Below, piece after piece: positions 17,602-25,115 of a stretch of 35,996 nucleotides of DNA. The DNA is taken from assembly GCF_024357955.1 (NCBI RefSeq), contig NZ_JANEYT010000049.1, forward strand, positions 1 through 35,996, read 5' to 3'. How positions within the stretch are numbered: position 1 is the stretch's first letter; each line of letters begins with the position of its first letter. The notes under the pieces were generated by a model, which was not told the DNA's origin, made no database searches, and saw only the letters and a program-made list of their open reading frames with translations. The stretch is from Photobacterium pectinilyticum. Lineage in GTDB: Bacteria; Pseudomonadota; Gammaproteobacteria; Enterobacterales; Vibrionaceae. Position numbers and translations under genes: made by a program.

Positions 17602-18141
17602 CTCGTATGCAACAACTATCATCTATCATCAAAGCACCTCAACGTTTTTTGTAAAACGGCTTGTTATGAATGTATTCGTTGTATCTAATTTGGCGGTCTT
17701 TTACATTCGAAAGTAATTGATTATATTAATTTTTATCAAATTTCACCTATCGTATCCAACATGACATTCAGCACTATACTATCAAAATGAGCACATTTCC
17801 CTGGAGACACCATAGACTAAGTGACTCACAAAACAAACCAGCAGTCCACACACAACTGAACTAATCAATGGTTAGCCTCTATTATGGAAGTTTCATATAT
17901 TGTTAATCTTATTGTTTAACTGCTTTTTATTTAATATTTACCTGATTTATTGTGTGCTTTACATGATTAGTATGAAAACGCAGATATTAAGTAAACGGGC
18001 TAATGCAGATTTTTACCCTAATGGAGCGTATTTTTGCTCGTTATCGCTCTGATTGACTTAATAAATAAAATTTCTTTTGCGTAAACTGTCACATGGTCTA
18101 CGTTTACCAGCGAGACCACATGAAACACAGGAGAAATGACG
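17602..18141. other. Intergenic, no gene seen
   Basis: About 540 bp with no credible coding frame. The stretch before 18142 should carry the promoter of the small secreted protein. A minus-strand sequence at 18002-18037 resembles the AraC-type operator but has no gene downstream on that strand. Confidence 0.5.
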
Positions 18142-18405
18142 ATGAAGATAAAAATAATAACTGCTTGTATTTTCGGTTTGATGTCAGTAAGTGCATTCGC
18201 CATGTCTGATCAGAAGGTCTGTGAGGAATATGGTATAGCTATTGCATCAAATAATACTGAGGGACAAGTCCAATTTTTGTCCGAACTGAATTCTCGCGTA
18301 GAAAATGGGTTATGGACGTTAGATTCAAAACAATGTAATGACTACATTGAAGAAAGTAAACATGAGTATAACTTAGTCTTAGCGTTACATACTTGGTCAG
18401 ATTAA
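18142..18405 (+). CDS. Tiny secreted protein with two cysteines
   Basis: 87 residues from the ATG at 18142. An in-frame ATG at 18136 sits only 2 nt after AGGAG, whereas 18142 has an ideal 8-nt spacing. A signal peptide (MKIKIITACIFGLMSVSAFA) leaves a mature chain of about 67 acidic residues with two cysteines (Cys27 and Cys65), possibly a disulfide. Most of it looks helical. I do not recognise the family. It is flanked by a strong terminator and by the PL25 gene on the other strand, so it is its own transcription unit. A role in the locus is not shown; it could be an unrelated small periplasmic protein. Confidence 0.7.
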   Translation: MKIKIITACIFGLMSVSAFAMSDQKVCEEYGIAIASNNTEGQVQFLSELNSRVENGLWTLDSKQCNDYIEESKHEYNLVLALHTWSD

Positions 18406-18429
18406 GTTGTACTGATTCAGAGTGGATCT

Positions 18430-18459
18430 GACAGTTACCGAGTTTACTCGGTAACTGTC
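18430..18459 (+). terminator. Strong hairpin after the tiny secreted protein
   Basis: A perfect 13-bp stem (GACAGTTACCGAG / CTCGGTAACTGTC) with a TTTA loop, 24 bp after the stop codon. The T-run after it is poor, but the stem is among the strongest in the window. Confidence 0.7.
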
Positions 18460-18643
18460 AAATTAGATTTTAATCTTTCCGGGTTATTTCGTTCAGTAAT
18501 ATTTACTGTTCTTCCATCTATTCGTGCTATTAATTTAGAATGTTGGTTAACGAGACTACAGCATTTTAATCTTCTGTTAATCGGCATTCGAGAATTTATA
18601 GCTAATGTAGCTTGAATAATGGTCAAACTTATCATTTAAATAG

Positions 18644-18670
18644 TGCCTAACTACGATAATTGATTAGGCA
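18644..18670 (-). terminator. Hairpin after the PL25 lyase gene
   Basis: Stem TGCCTAA / TTAGGCA (7 bp) with a 13-nt loop, starting 21 bp past the lyase stop on the minus strand. The T-run is weak (CTATTT). The rest of 18460-18690 shows no gene I can support. Confidence 0.45.
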
Positions 18671-18690
18671 TGTTTCTTTAGCAAATTTCT

Positions 18691-20196
18691 CTATTTAGAA
18701 CTGTTTTCACGAGTATCCGCTTCATCTTGGGCTCGTGGAATAGGGCCGTTGTCACCAAGTAGGTACATGTGGCGCCATTCATTTTCTCCTTTTGTCCTTT
18801 CTGCAACGAACAGTCGAGCGTCAGGGTGCGCGTTAGTGATCATGGCTGACATCGCCCACCCGGCATCGTTTCTACGCAATAATTCTTTTTGTTTTTCAAA
18901 AGTTTCACCACCGTCTTTGGAGTTAAAATACGCTACAACGCCTTCACCTTTTTCTTTATAACCGATAGCGAACGTAATGTCAGTTGGTGACGAAAGGAAA
19001 AAGTCTCCTCTTGTATCTACGCCCCAACTTACGGCATCAGCATTTACAGGATTTCCGCCCAACCACTCTTTTCCTGTCCAGCGAATATGGGATGTTTGCT
19101 TAGGACCACCAGTTAACTGACCTAAATCAACACCAATATTTGTTCCAATATGCGGGTAACCATTCTCATCTAAGTGTACTGAACCGTTAAAAGTCCATTT
19201 TTCACCAGTATCTAATACGAGTGTTTTTTCATTAGCAAGTTCACGTGTTACTGGGAGATCTAGATATTCTCCTTTGATATTACTCCATGTGCCTTCTTTT
19301 GTATTAAAGACCATATAATATGCATTGTGGCGTTCAGTTGTATGACCACGCCCATTGTTAGCGTGTCTTTTCCAGCACGGGTGATAATCGTAGGTGATTA
19401 CAATTTCATCCCCTTTCCCCTTAGTTGCCCAGGCGTACCAACTATCAGTTGCTTCTATATCTTCGCGTTCTTTATGCTCAAGGAAGGATACTGGATTTTC
19501 GAATGTACGTCCGTGATCGGTAGATTTTTGAAAAACCCAATCACTCTTATGGGCACCATGGCGATAGAACAAATAAATATCACCGTTATCCATTTTTACT
19601 GCTTGGTTGTAATTGCCAAATGGTGGGATATTGTCTAGCTCAATCCAATTCGAAATATCGTAAGGTTTAGCGGAGACAATATGCTTATTTCGACCATCAT
19701 GCACATCCCCTAATGGATTTTCTCCGTGTCGGGCGCTACCACCGTGCCCACCAAAGAAGATATGAATATAGCCTAAATCATCGATAATCATTGTCGGCTT
19801 ACCGTGGTTATCAATAGGCCGGCCGGAAGGAGCCCAGTAATTGTCTTTACCTAACTCACTAAAACCGGCTTTAATTGGCCCTTGCCATTCACCTGTATCG
19901 TGGTTATATGACACTACATATGGGTCTTCTAAATTACCTTGATAAGTCAGGTATGTAATACCATTTTCATGGATACCAGCTGGAGCTTGAACCACGGCAA
20001 GGGGGTTGCCAAAACCATTGTCTGCAAAATATTCAACCATGGCTTTATTTTCATTTGTGTCTTGAGATGCTTGAACGCTAAAGGTACTAGTAAGAAGGGC
20101 TATAGAGATAGCAGGAACTATCGCTCGCATTACAAAGCGACGAGATGACAAAGAGTTTGTCTTGGCTTGTAATTTACTGGTTAGACAAAATTTCAT
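18691..20196 (-). CDS. Secreted ulvan lyase, PL25
   Basis: 501 residues. The N-terminus has a long charged region, then SSRRFVMR and a hydrophobic core (about 25-40) ending at VQASQ, so it is exported; the Arg-Arg pair makes Tat export possible. Four residues match exactly, at offset 8, those I recall for the PL25 ulvan lyase PLSV_3936 (His123, His143, Tyr188, Arg204): His131 (DNHGKP), His151 (GGHGGS), Tyr196 (GNYNQA) and Arg212 (FYRHGAH). The family folds as a seven-bladed propeller and beta-eliminates ulvan at uronates next to rhamnose-3-sulfate. The ATG follows GGAAGGA at 7 nt, which fixes the start. An operator with a matching -10 lies 140-200 bp upstream. It is adjacent to the second GH88, which would process its products. 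Confidence 0.88.
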   Translation of the reverse strand: MKFCLTSKLQAKTNSLSSRRFVMRAIVPAISIALLTSTFSVQASQDTNENKAMVEYFADNGFGNPLAVVQAPAGIHENGITYLTYQGNLEDPYVVSYNHDTGEWQGPIKAGFSELGKDNYWAPSGRPIDNHGKPTMIIDDLGYIHIFFGGHGGSARHGENPLGDVHDGRNKHIVSAKPYDISNWIELDNIPPFGNYNQAVKMDNGDIYLFYRHGAHKSDWVFQKSTDHGRTFENPVSFLEHKEREDIEATDSWYAWATKGKGDEIVITYDYHPCWKRHANNGRGHTTERHNAYYMVFNTKEGTWSNIKGEYLDLPVTRELANEKTLVLDTGEKWTFNGSVHLDENGYPHIGTNIGVDLGQLTGGPKQTSHIRWTGKEWLGGNPVNADAVSWGVDTRGDFFLSSPTDITFAIGYKEKGEGVVAYFNSKDGGETFEKQKELLRRNDAGWAMSAMITNAHPDARLFVAERTKGENEWRHMYLLGDNGPIPRAQDEADTRENSSK

Positions 20197-20335
20197 TTTT
20201 TTCCTTCCAATTATTGAAAATTCAAACGCTATTCTTTCTATATTAGATTGAATAAAAACTAATTATTAATATAAGAAGTTATTGTCATTAATTAAGTAGT
20301 GTCTAAGCACTTTATTTATCCTATAAAACAAAAAT

Positions 20336-20399
20336 ATAATAAGAAAGGCCCAGGGGGAGGGGTATGTCTATTTTTGAAATAAATGAGGTCAATAATTGC
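20336..20399 (-). promoter_or_regulatory. AraC-type operator and promoter of the PL25 gene
   Basis: On the minus strand, half-site A is GCAATTATTGACCTC (20399-20385) and half-site B is TCAAAAATAGACATA (20377-20363), exactly 22 bp apart. A -10-like TATTAT (20341-20336) begins 22 nt after B. The geometry matches the three other sites in the window and resembles the araI1/araI2 layout of AraC activation. The G-rich patch at 20344-20362 lies in the spacer. The leader to the lyase start is about 130 nt. Confidence 0.65.
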
Positions 20400-20459
20400 G
20401 GATGATTGTCGTTGTTTAAACTTAATGTTTATATTGGTATGAATTGACACAAAGTTATA

Positions 20460-20487
20460 AACGAAGTGCTATGTCTAACACTTCGTT
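20460..20487 (-). terminator. Hairpin after the second GH88 gene
   Basis: Stem AACGAAGTG / CACTTCGTT (9 bp) with a 10-nt loop, 41 bp past the GH88 stop on the minus strand. It separates GH88 from the PL25 promoter, in line with PL25 having its own operator. The T-run is weak. Confidence 0.5.
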
Positions 20488-20527
20488 AAATTAAGAAAAA
20501 AATATCAATTCATGCATCTATTTTATT

Positions 20528-21667
20528 TTATCTAGTGTTACTATTCACCTTTTCAACGAGCTTAGCAATTGCTTCTACATAGTAGTAGTCGCCGTAGATT
20601 AAAGAACAGTTTACGCCGAGGCCTTTAGGTACGTTGAACGTTCCACCGAGAAGGATACCTTGTTCTTCTGGTTGGTCAAATGTGGTATAGCGTTGATGGA
20701 TATTATGCAGGATATTAACCGCAGAATTTAGACATTTTATGCTTGTTTTTTGATCTTCAACTAATTCAGATATTAATAACATGCCACTTGCGGCACAAGC
20801 AGCTGCTGATGTGTCGCGTGGTGTTGTTTCATCTAATGGTGCTCGGAAGTCCCAATATGGTACACGATCTTCTGGTAAGCAGCTTAAGAAGAAGTGGGCA
20901 GTCTTTAACGCAGCCTGAAGATACTTAGCTTCTTTTGTATACTTATAAGCCAGCGCAAAACCATGTATTGCCCATGAGGCACCTCGGCTCCAAGCGGAGT
21001 CTTCATCATAGCCTTGACCGCTATGATATGATTTAATGTTTCCATTTAGATAATCAAACTCGACCATGTGTCGAACAGAGCCATCTGAGCGAATAAATTC
21101 TTTGAGTACAGTGTCTGCATGAGCTTTGGCTATTAAAGCAAAGCGAGGGGCATTGAGTTGCTCTGCTGCCCAGAATAGAATGGGTAAGTTCATCATGCTA
21201 TCGATGATACTTAAACCTCTAGGGTCGGCGCTGTTGACATCATTTTTGTTCCAAGCAGTGATGAAGTTACCGCTAATGTTGAAGCGACTTGCGAGGTGAC
21301 TTGCAGCTTTTAAAGCTCTCGTCTTTGATTCTTCGTTACCAAAGAGCTCATAGTGTTTTATGGAAGTGAGCTGCCACATAAAACCGACGTCATGATGTAT
21401 ATTAACGTACTCATCAAGAGGTTGATCCATTAAATTTTCACGATCAATTGCGATTTTTTTGAATGGTTCATGTTTTTCTTTCTCGTACAGCAACCAAAGT
21501 AAACCTGGCCAAAAACCGACGACCCAAGCCCATGGTGCATGTGTATCACAATACACACCATCTGTAGTCATAGAAGGAAATTTTACAGTCATTTCATCAC
21601 TTGTAATCTTCACTTTATTAACAATGTCAGACCAAGCACAATTAACCCATGAAAAATCTTTTTGCAT
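20528..21667 (-). CDS. Cytoplasmic unsaturated uronyl hydrolase, GH88 type (second copy)
   Basis: 379 residues, no signal peptide. It shares the family marks of the copy at 5348 but is clearly diverged: GFWPGLLWLLYE near 51, HHDVGFMW with Asp93, IIDSMMNLPILFWAAE with Asp156, DEDSAWSRGASWAIHGFA and TPRDTSAAA. The two Asp residues are 63 apart rather than 61. It would remove the unsaturated uronate from lyase products after import. The differences from the first copy suggest another preferred fragment (disaccharide against longer, or sulfated against not), which is inference. A GGAAG box 9 nt before the ATG fixes the start. It lies 152 bp downstream of the AraC gene on the same strand, with its own operator in between. 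Confidence 0.87.
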   Translation of the reverse strand: MQKDFSWVNCAWSDIVNKVKITSDEMTVKFPSMTTDGVYCDTHAPWAWVVGFWPGLLWLLYEKEKHEPFKKIAIDRENLMDQPLDEYVNIHHDVGFMWQLTSIKHYELFGNEESKTRALKAASHLASRFNISGNFITAWNKNDVNSADPRGLSIIDSMMNLPILFWAAEQLNAPRFALIAKAHADTVLKEFIRSDGSVRHMVEFDYLNGNIKSYHSGQGYDEDSAWSRGASWAIHGFALAYKYTKEAKYLQAALKTAHFFLSCLPEDRVPYWDFRAPLDETTPRDTSAAACAASGMLLISELVEDQKTSIKCLNSAVNILHNIHQRYTTFDQPEEQGILLGGTFNVPKGLGVNCSLIYGDYYYVEAIAKLVEKVNSNTR

Positions 21668-21703
21668 ATGTGCAACTTCCAGATGTTACAATAAATATTA
21701 AAA

Positions 21704-21767
21704 TTTATATACAAAAAAGACACAGTTAGAAACGACAATTTTTGTGAAGTTTTAGGTGTATTTTTGC
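21704..21767 (-). promoter_or_regulatory. AraC-type operator and promoter of the second GH88 gene
   Basis: On the minus strand, half-site A is GCAAAAATACACCTA (21767-21753) and half-site B is ACAAAAATTGTCGTT (21745-21731), 22 bp apart. A TATAAA hexamer (21709-21704) begins 22 nt after B, giving a leader of about 30 nt before the ATG. Confidence 0.65.
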
Positions 21768-21819
21768 ATTTTTTTGATTTCAGAGTTATAAGTAAATGGT
21801 ATATCACCTATGGGCTCTG

Positions 21820-22794
21820 TTAAATCAATTCAGAACAAGCTGAGTTTCTATACTCTCTTGGTGAAAGGCCATATTTTTGTCGAAATTTTCTATAAAAGTC
21901 ACTTGTGTTAGAAAATCCAACTTCGATTGCAATTTCATTAATGCTAACATTGGTTACTTTAATTAGTTCGCAGAACTTGTTGAATCTAATATCTCGGAGA
22001 AGTGTGTTGAATGTTTTGCCACTTTCTTTTTTTATTAGTTTTGATAGGTTGTAGTTCTTCATTTTTAACTGTTCGGCAATGCTGTTTAAGCTAGCTTTTT
22101 GCAAGTCACGTTCTATATGACCAATTACTTGAGATAAAACTTTACTTTCATGAGATTTCTTGTCAATGACGTAAGGTGATTCTTGTATTAACTCAATAAC
22201 TAGAAGACCAAGAAGAAACTTAATCTTTGACTCCATAAAACTGCCTTTAATCGTCAGTTCATTAACGATACTGTCTAACAGGCTCTCTATGGGTTTTTTA
22301 TTAAATGTTGTAAATATAAGTGCTTTTGAGGTGGAATTCTTAAAAATAGCATCAATAAAGAAGCTAGAAAGACTGTTTTTATCATCAATAAATTCAAAGA
22401 TATAGCTAAAGTATTTTTTATGAATAATGAAATTAAGAATGATATCCTCTTTCGTTGAGGGAAGTATTTCATGCATAGCACCTGGACCCATAAAGAGTAT
22501 ATCACCTTTGCGAATCTGACACTTTTTTCCTTCTATATATTGAACTGAGTTACCTTCTAGAACATAACATATTTCTACGTAGTCATGTGTGTGTGCAGGA
22601 TAATGAATGTATCGAGTGTGTTTTCTGATCGATATCATTTTTCCTTTAGGTACTACTTTATCAAATGAAATTGTGGTTTTGTTCGCATCTTTGAAAATTG
22701 ACATGTCAATGCTATTTTGGTTATCGAGTATACTCCTTTCTTCATCATTGTTGTCTTTCATAAACTCAGTAAGTTTGTTTAATGCAGTGTTCAT
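21820..22794 (-). CDS. AraC-family transcriptional regulator
   Basis: 324 residues. Residues about 50-130 form a cupin-like sugar-binding domain (HYPAHTHDYVEICYVLEG, then KGDILFMGPGAMHEI), with the His-rich turn typical of AraC-type sensors. The C-terminal about 225-320 has two helix-turn-helix units, ending with the family signature VGFSNTSDFYRKFRQKYGLSP. The DNA-binding helix SNTSDFYRKFR is intact. It is encoded divergently from the SSS symporter and just upstream of a GH88 and PL25, so it probably activates these and the rha operon in response to rhamnose or an ulvan fragment. The shared operator sites support that but do not prove that this protein binds them. An operator 38 bp upstream of its start suggests autoregulation. 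The ribosome binding site is weak. Confidence 0.92.
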   Translation of the reverse strand: MNTALNKLTEFMKDNNDEERSILDNQNSIDMSIFKDANKTTISFDKVVPKGKMISIRKHTRYIHYPAHTHDYVEICYVLEGNSVQYIEGKKCQIRKGDILFMGPGAMHEILPSTKEDIILNFIIHKKYFSYIFEFIDDKNSLSSFFIDAIFKNSTSKALIFTTFNKKPIESLLDSIVNELTIKGSFMESKIKFLLGLLVIELIQESPYVIDKKSHESKVLSQVIGHIERDLQKASLNSIAEQLKMKNYNLSKLIKKESGKTFNTLLRDIRFNKFCELIKVTNVSINEIAIEVGFSNTSDFYRKFRQKYGLSPREYRNSACSELI

Positions 22795-22831
22795 AAATTT
22801 TTACCAACGTATAATTTAATTAAAATTATAT

Positions 22832-22895
22832 GCAAAAATTGACCTCTAAAAAAACCAAAATAGCCATTTTTTGTAACTGCTGAGTAATATACAAT
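22832..22895 (+). promoter_or_regulatory. AraC-type operator in the AraC/SSS intergenic region
   Basis: Half-site A is GCAAAAATTGACCTC (22832-22846) and half-site B is ACCAAAATAGCCATT (22854-22868), 22 bp apart. A TACAAT hexamer (22890-22895) begins 22 nt after B and points to the symporter gene. That gives an unusually long leader of about 250 nt to 23150. The site also sits over the likely promoter of the divergent regulator gene. Confidence 0.6.
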
Positions 22896-23149
22896 GAATT
22901 TTATTTTTTTAAATTAAAACATTGGTTTATTTTTATTATTTGATTGATTATTGTGAAGCAGATCTCGTTGTGTGGTTATTTGTTTATGTAGTCTTGTTAT
23001 CAAATAGTTGATTGTTTGGTTTTTATCTGAGTTGGTCGTTGAATTAATAAATTTTAATTATGTGAATGAAACAAGTTTGGTTTCATTTATTTACTTTTAC
23101 ATCAAAACATCAGAATGAGAAAGTACGGATATAGTAAAAGGGATGAATT

Positions 23150-24934
23150 ATGGTTGATATAGCTGTTGTCATTATATACTTTGGTTTTTTAATTGCAATT
23201 GGAATATTATTTAAATCATTCAGTTCTTCGACAAGTGATTATTTTCGTGGTGGCGGTAAGATGCTGTGGTGGATGGTCGGGTCAACATCCTTTATGACAG
23301 CAGTAAGTGCAATGACTTTTACCGGACATATGGGTAAAGCTTTAACAGGTGGTTTTGCGGTTGCAACGACAGTATTCTATGCAAATGCCTTGGGTTACTT
23401 ATGTAACTATCTATTTTTTGCAGCTAAAGCTCGCCAAATGCGTGTAATTACTCCTCTTGAAGGGGTTCGTATGCGTTTGGGGCCAATTAACGAGCAGGTA
23501 TTTACCTGGGCAAATGTACCTTTGAGCGTGTTGCAGGCATCGATTTGGGTTAATGCGTTGGCGGTATTTACGAGTGCAGTTATTGGTATTCCGCTTCAAC
23601 AAACGATCATTGTGGCGGGCTGTGTTGTACTTTTCATGTCTTTAGTAGGTGGTAGTTGGGCAGTTATTGCATCAGATTTTATGCAGATGATTATCCTTAC
23701 TACGATGACGCTAGTAACCGGTGCTGTCGCAATCTGGAAATCTGGTGGTCTAGTTCCACTGCTTGATGCAGGTCTACCTGAGCAGCCGTTTATTGGTGAT
23801 GGATATAATCACACTTACTTGTTTGTTGGGTGGTTTATATTTATGTTTATCAAGCAGTTTTTTAGTACCAATAATATGGTCGATTCTTATCGTTACATTT
23901 CAGCAAAAGATACAAAAAACGCGAGAAAAGCAGCGATCTTGGCGGGCACGTTGATGTTAATTGGTCCTGTTCTTTGGTTTGTTCCAGCATGGTATGTTGC
24001 GGCTCACTACCCAGACACAAGCACTTGGGGGCTGGCAGGGTTAGGGGCTAAAGTTGCGGATGCCACGTACTTTATGTTCGTAAGTCGAGAAATGCCTGTA
24101 GGTATGGTTGGTCTGATGCTTGCGGCTATGTTTGCTGCAACTATGTCTTCAATGGATTCAGCATTAAACCGTAATGCGGGGATCATCCTTAAGAGTGTCT
24201 ATGAGCCTTATTTTTGTAAGAATCATTCTGAAAAGCACTTAATCTTTGTAAGCAAGCTTCTAACTGCGGTGTTCGGAATTATCATCATTATTGCTGCTCT
24301 GTTCTTAACATCTTTAAAAGAGTTCGGATTGTTCGATTTGACGATGTTAGTAAGTACTTTAATCGGCTTCCCAATTCTTATTCCTTCAATTATGTGTTTC
24401 TTTATTAGAAAAACACCTGATTGGGCTGGTTGGGGAACAGTACTTGTTGGTATGGCTGTATCAGGAACGATTGCATTTGGAATGACACCTGAAGTCATTG
24501 AATCCATTCTTAATCTAGAGCAACCATTGACATCAAGAGAATATACTGAAATGAAGTCTGTAACACTAGGCTTAATTGGACACTTAAGTATTACACTTCC
24601 TTTCTTTATCTTGTCGCAGTATTTCTACAAAGGGCATACTGAGCAACGACAAAAGGAAGTTGACCAATTCTTTTCAAATGTTGATACAGAGGTTATTGTT
24701 GAAGATACACCACAGAGTGTTGCAATGGATAACAAGCAAAATAGTGTACTAGGTAAGATGGTTCTGATTGCTTCACTCTTTATTTTGTCACTAACATTGG
24801 TTCCAAACCCAATGTGGGGGCGTATGCTCTTTGTCATTATTGCTGCGATACTTGCACTGGTTGGTACTCTCTTGGTTAAGTCTAAGCGCTCGTTAGAGGT
24901 TAGTAGTACGCCGAAAGAAGAAGTTTCTGCATAA
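23150..24934 (+). CDS. Sodium:solute symporter (SSS/SLC5 family), second copy
   Basis: 594 residues, strongly similar along its length to the symporter at 8201-9976, including the SDYFRGGGKMLWWMVGS, AVSAMTFTGHMG, SYRYISAKDTKNARKA and AATMSSMDSALN blocks. It has the same multi-span membrane layout and the same charged cytoplasmic loop near 490-530 before the last two spans. It is divergent from the AraC gene and followed by a strong terminator, so it is mostly a separate unit from rhaB. The AAGGGA box 6-7 nt before the ATG supports the start. Cargo may be rhamnose, an unsaturated disaccharide or a sulfated oligosaccharide; sequence alone cannot decide. Having two copies under apparently different controls suggests two related cargoes. 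Confidence 0.88.
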   Translation: MVDIAVVIIYFGFLIAIGILFKSFSSSTSDYFRGGGKMLWWMVGSTSFMTAVSAMTFTGHMGKALTGGFAVATTVFYANALGYLCNYLFFAAKARQMRVITPLEGVRMRLGPINEQVFTWANVPLSVLQASIWVNALAVFTSAVIGIPLQQTIIVAGCVVLFMSLVGGSWAVIASDFMQMIILTTMTLVTGAVAIWKSGGLVPLLDAGLPEQPFIGDGYNHTYLFVGWFIFMFIKQFFSTNNMVDSYRYISAKDTKNARKAAILAGTLMLIGPVLWFVPAWYVAAHYPDTSTWGLAGLGAKVADATYFMFVSREMPVGMVGLMLAAMFAATMSSMDSALNRNAGIILKSVYEPYFCKNHSEKHLIFVSKLLTAVFGIIIIIAALFLTSLKEFGLFDLTMLVSTLIGFPILIPSIMCFFIRKTPDWAGWGTVLVGMAVSGTIAFGMTPEVIESILNLEQPLTSREYTEMKSVTLGLIGHLSITLPFFILSQYFYKGHTEQRQKEVDQFFSNVDTEVIVEDTPQSVAMDNKQNSVLGKMVLIASLFILSLTLVPNPMWGRMLFVIIAAILALVGTLLVKSKRSLEVSSTPKEEVSA

Positions 24935-24953
24935 CCACAACCCTATCTGAAGT

Positions 24954-25005
24954 AAAAACCACTTCAATTCGATTAATATTTAATTTGAATTGAAGTGGTT
25001 TTTTT
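24954..25005 (+). terminator. Strong terminator between SSS and rhaB
   Basis: A 12-bp stem (CCACTTCAATTC / GAATTGAAGTGG) with a 16-nt loop, extended by a run of A before and seven T after. It lies 20 bp past the symporter stop. The A/T flanks make it potentially bidirectional. Confidence 0.9.
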
Positions 25006-25028
25006 ATGTTATGACTTTTTTTAGTTAT

Positions 25029-25091
25029 GCAAAAAATGACTCTCTTTAGGGCAAAATGAGATATTTCATATAAATCTGTAGGTTGTAGAAT
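25029..25091 (+). promoter_or_regulatory. AraC-type operator and promoter of the rha operon
   Basis: Half-site A is GCAAAAAATGACTCT (25029-25043) and half-site B is GCAAAATGAGATATT (25051-25065), 22 bp apart. A TAGAAT hexamer (25086-25091) begins 21 nt after B, giving a leader of about 18 nt before rhaB. B is the weakest half-site of the set, but the geometry is kept. Confidence 0.6.
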
Positions 25092-25115
25092 TAAGTTAAT
25101 CAATCGGAGGTTGCT

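Noticed and set aside
18002..18037. Minus-strand pair GCAAAAATACGCTCC and GTAAAAATCTGCATT resembling the AraC-type operator
   Set aside because: The spacing is 21 instead of 22, no clean -10 box follows at the expected distance, and no minus-strand gene lies downstream. It shows that A-rich half-sites can arise by chance here.
18444..18635. 63-codon minus-strand open frame between the tiny secreted protein and PL25
   Set aside because: Its 3' end runs into the strong terminator stem, its ribosome binding site is poor, and its composition shows no family or signal.
20344..20362. G-rich patch (GGGGGAGGGG) as a possible quadruplex
   Set aside because: There are only two clear G-runs of sufficient length, so a stable intramolecular quadruplex is doubtful; it is noted as the promoter spacer of PL25.
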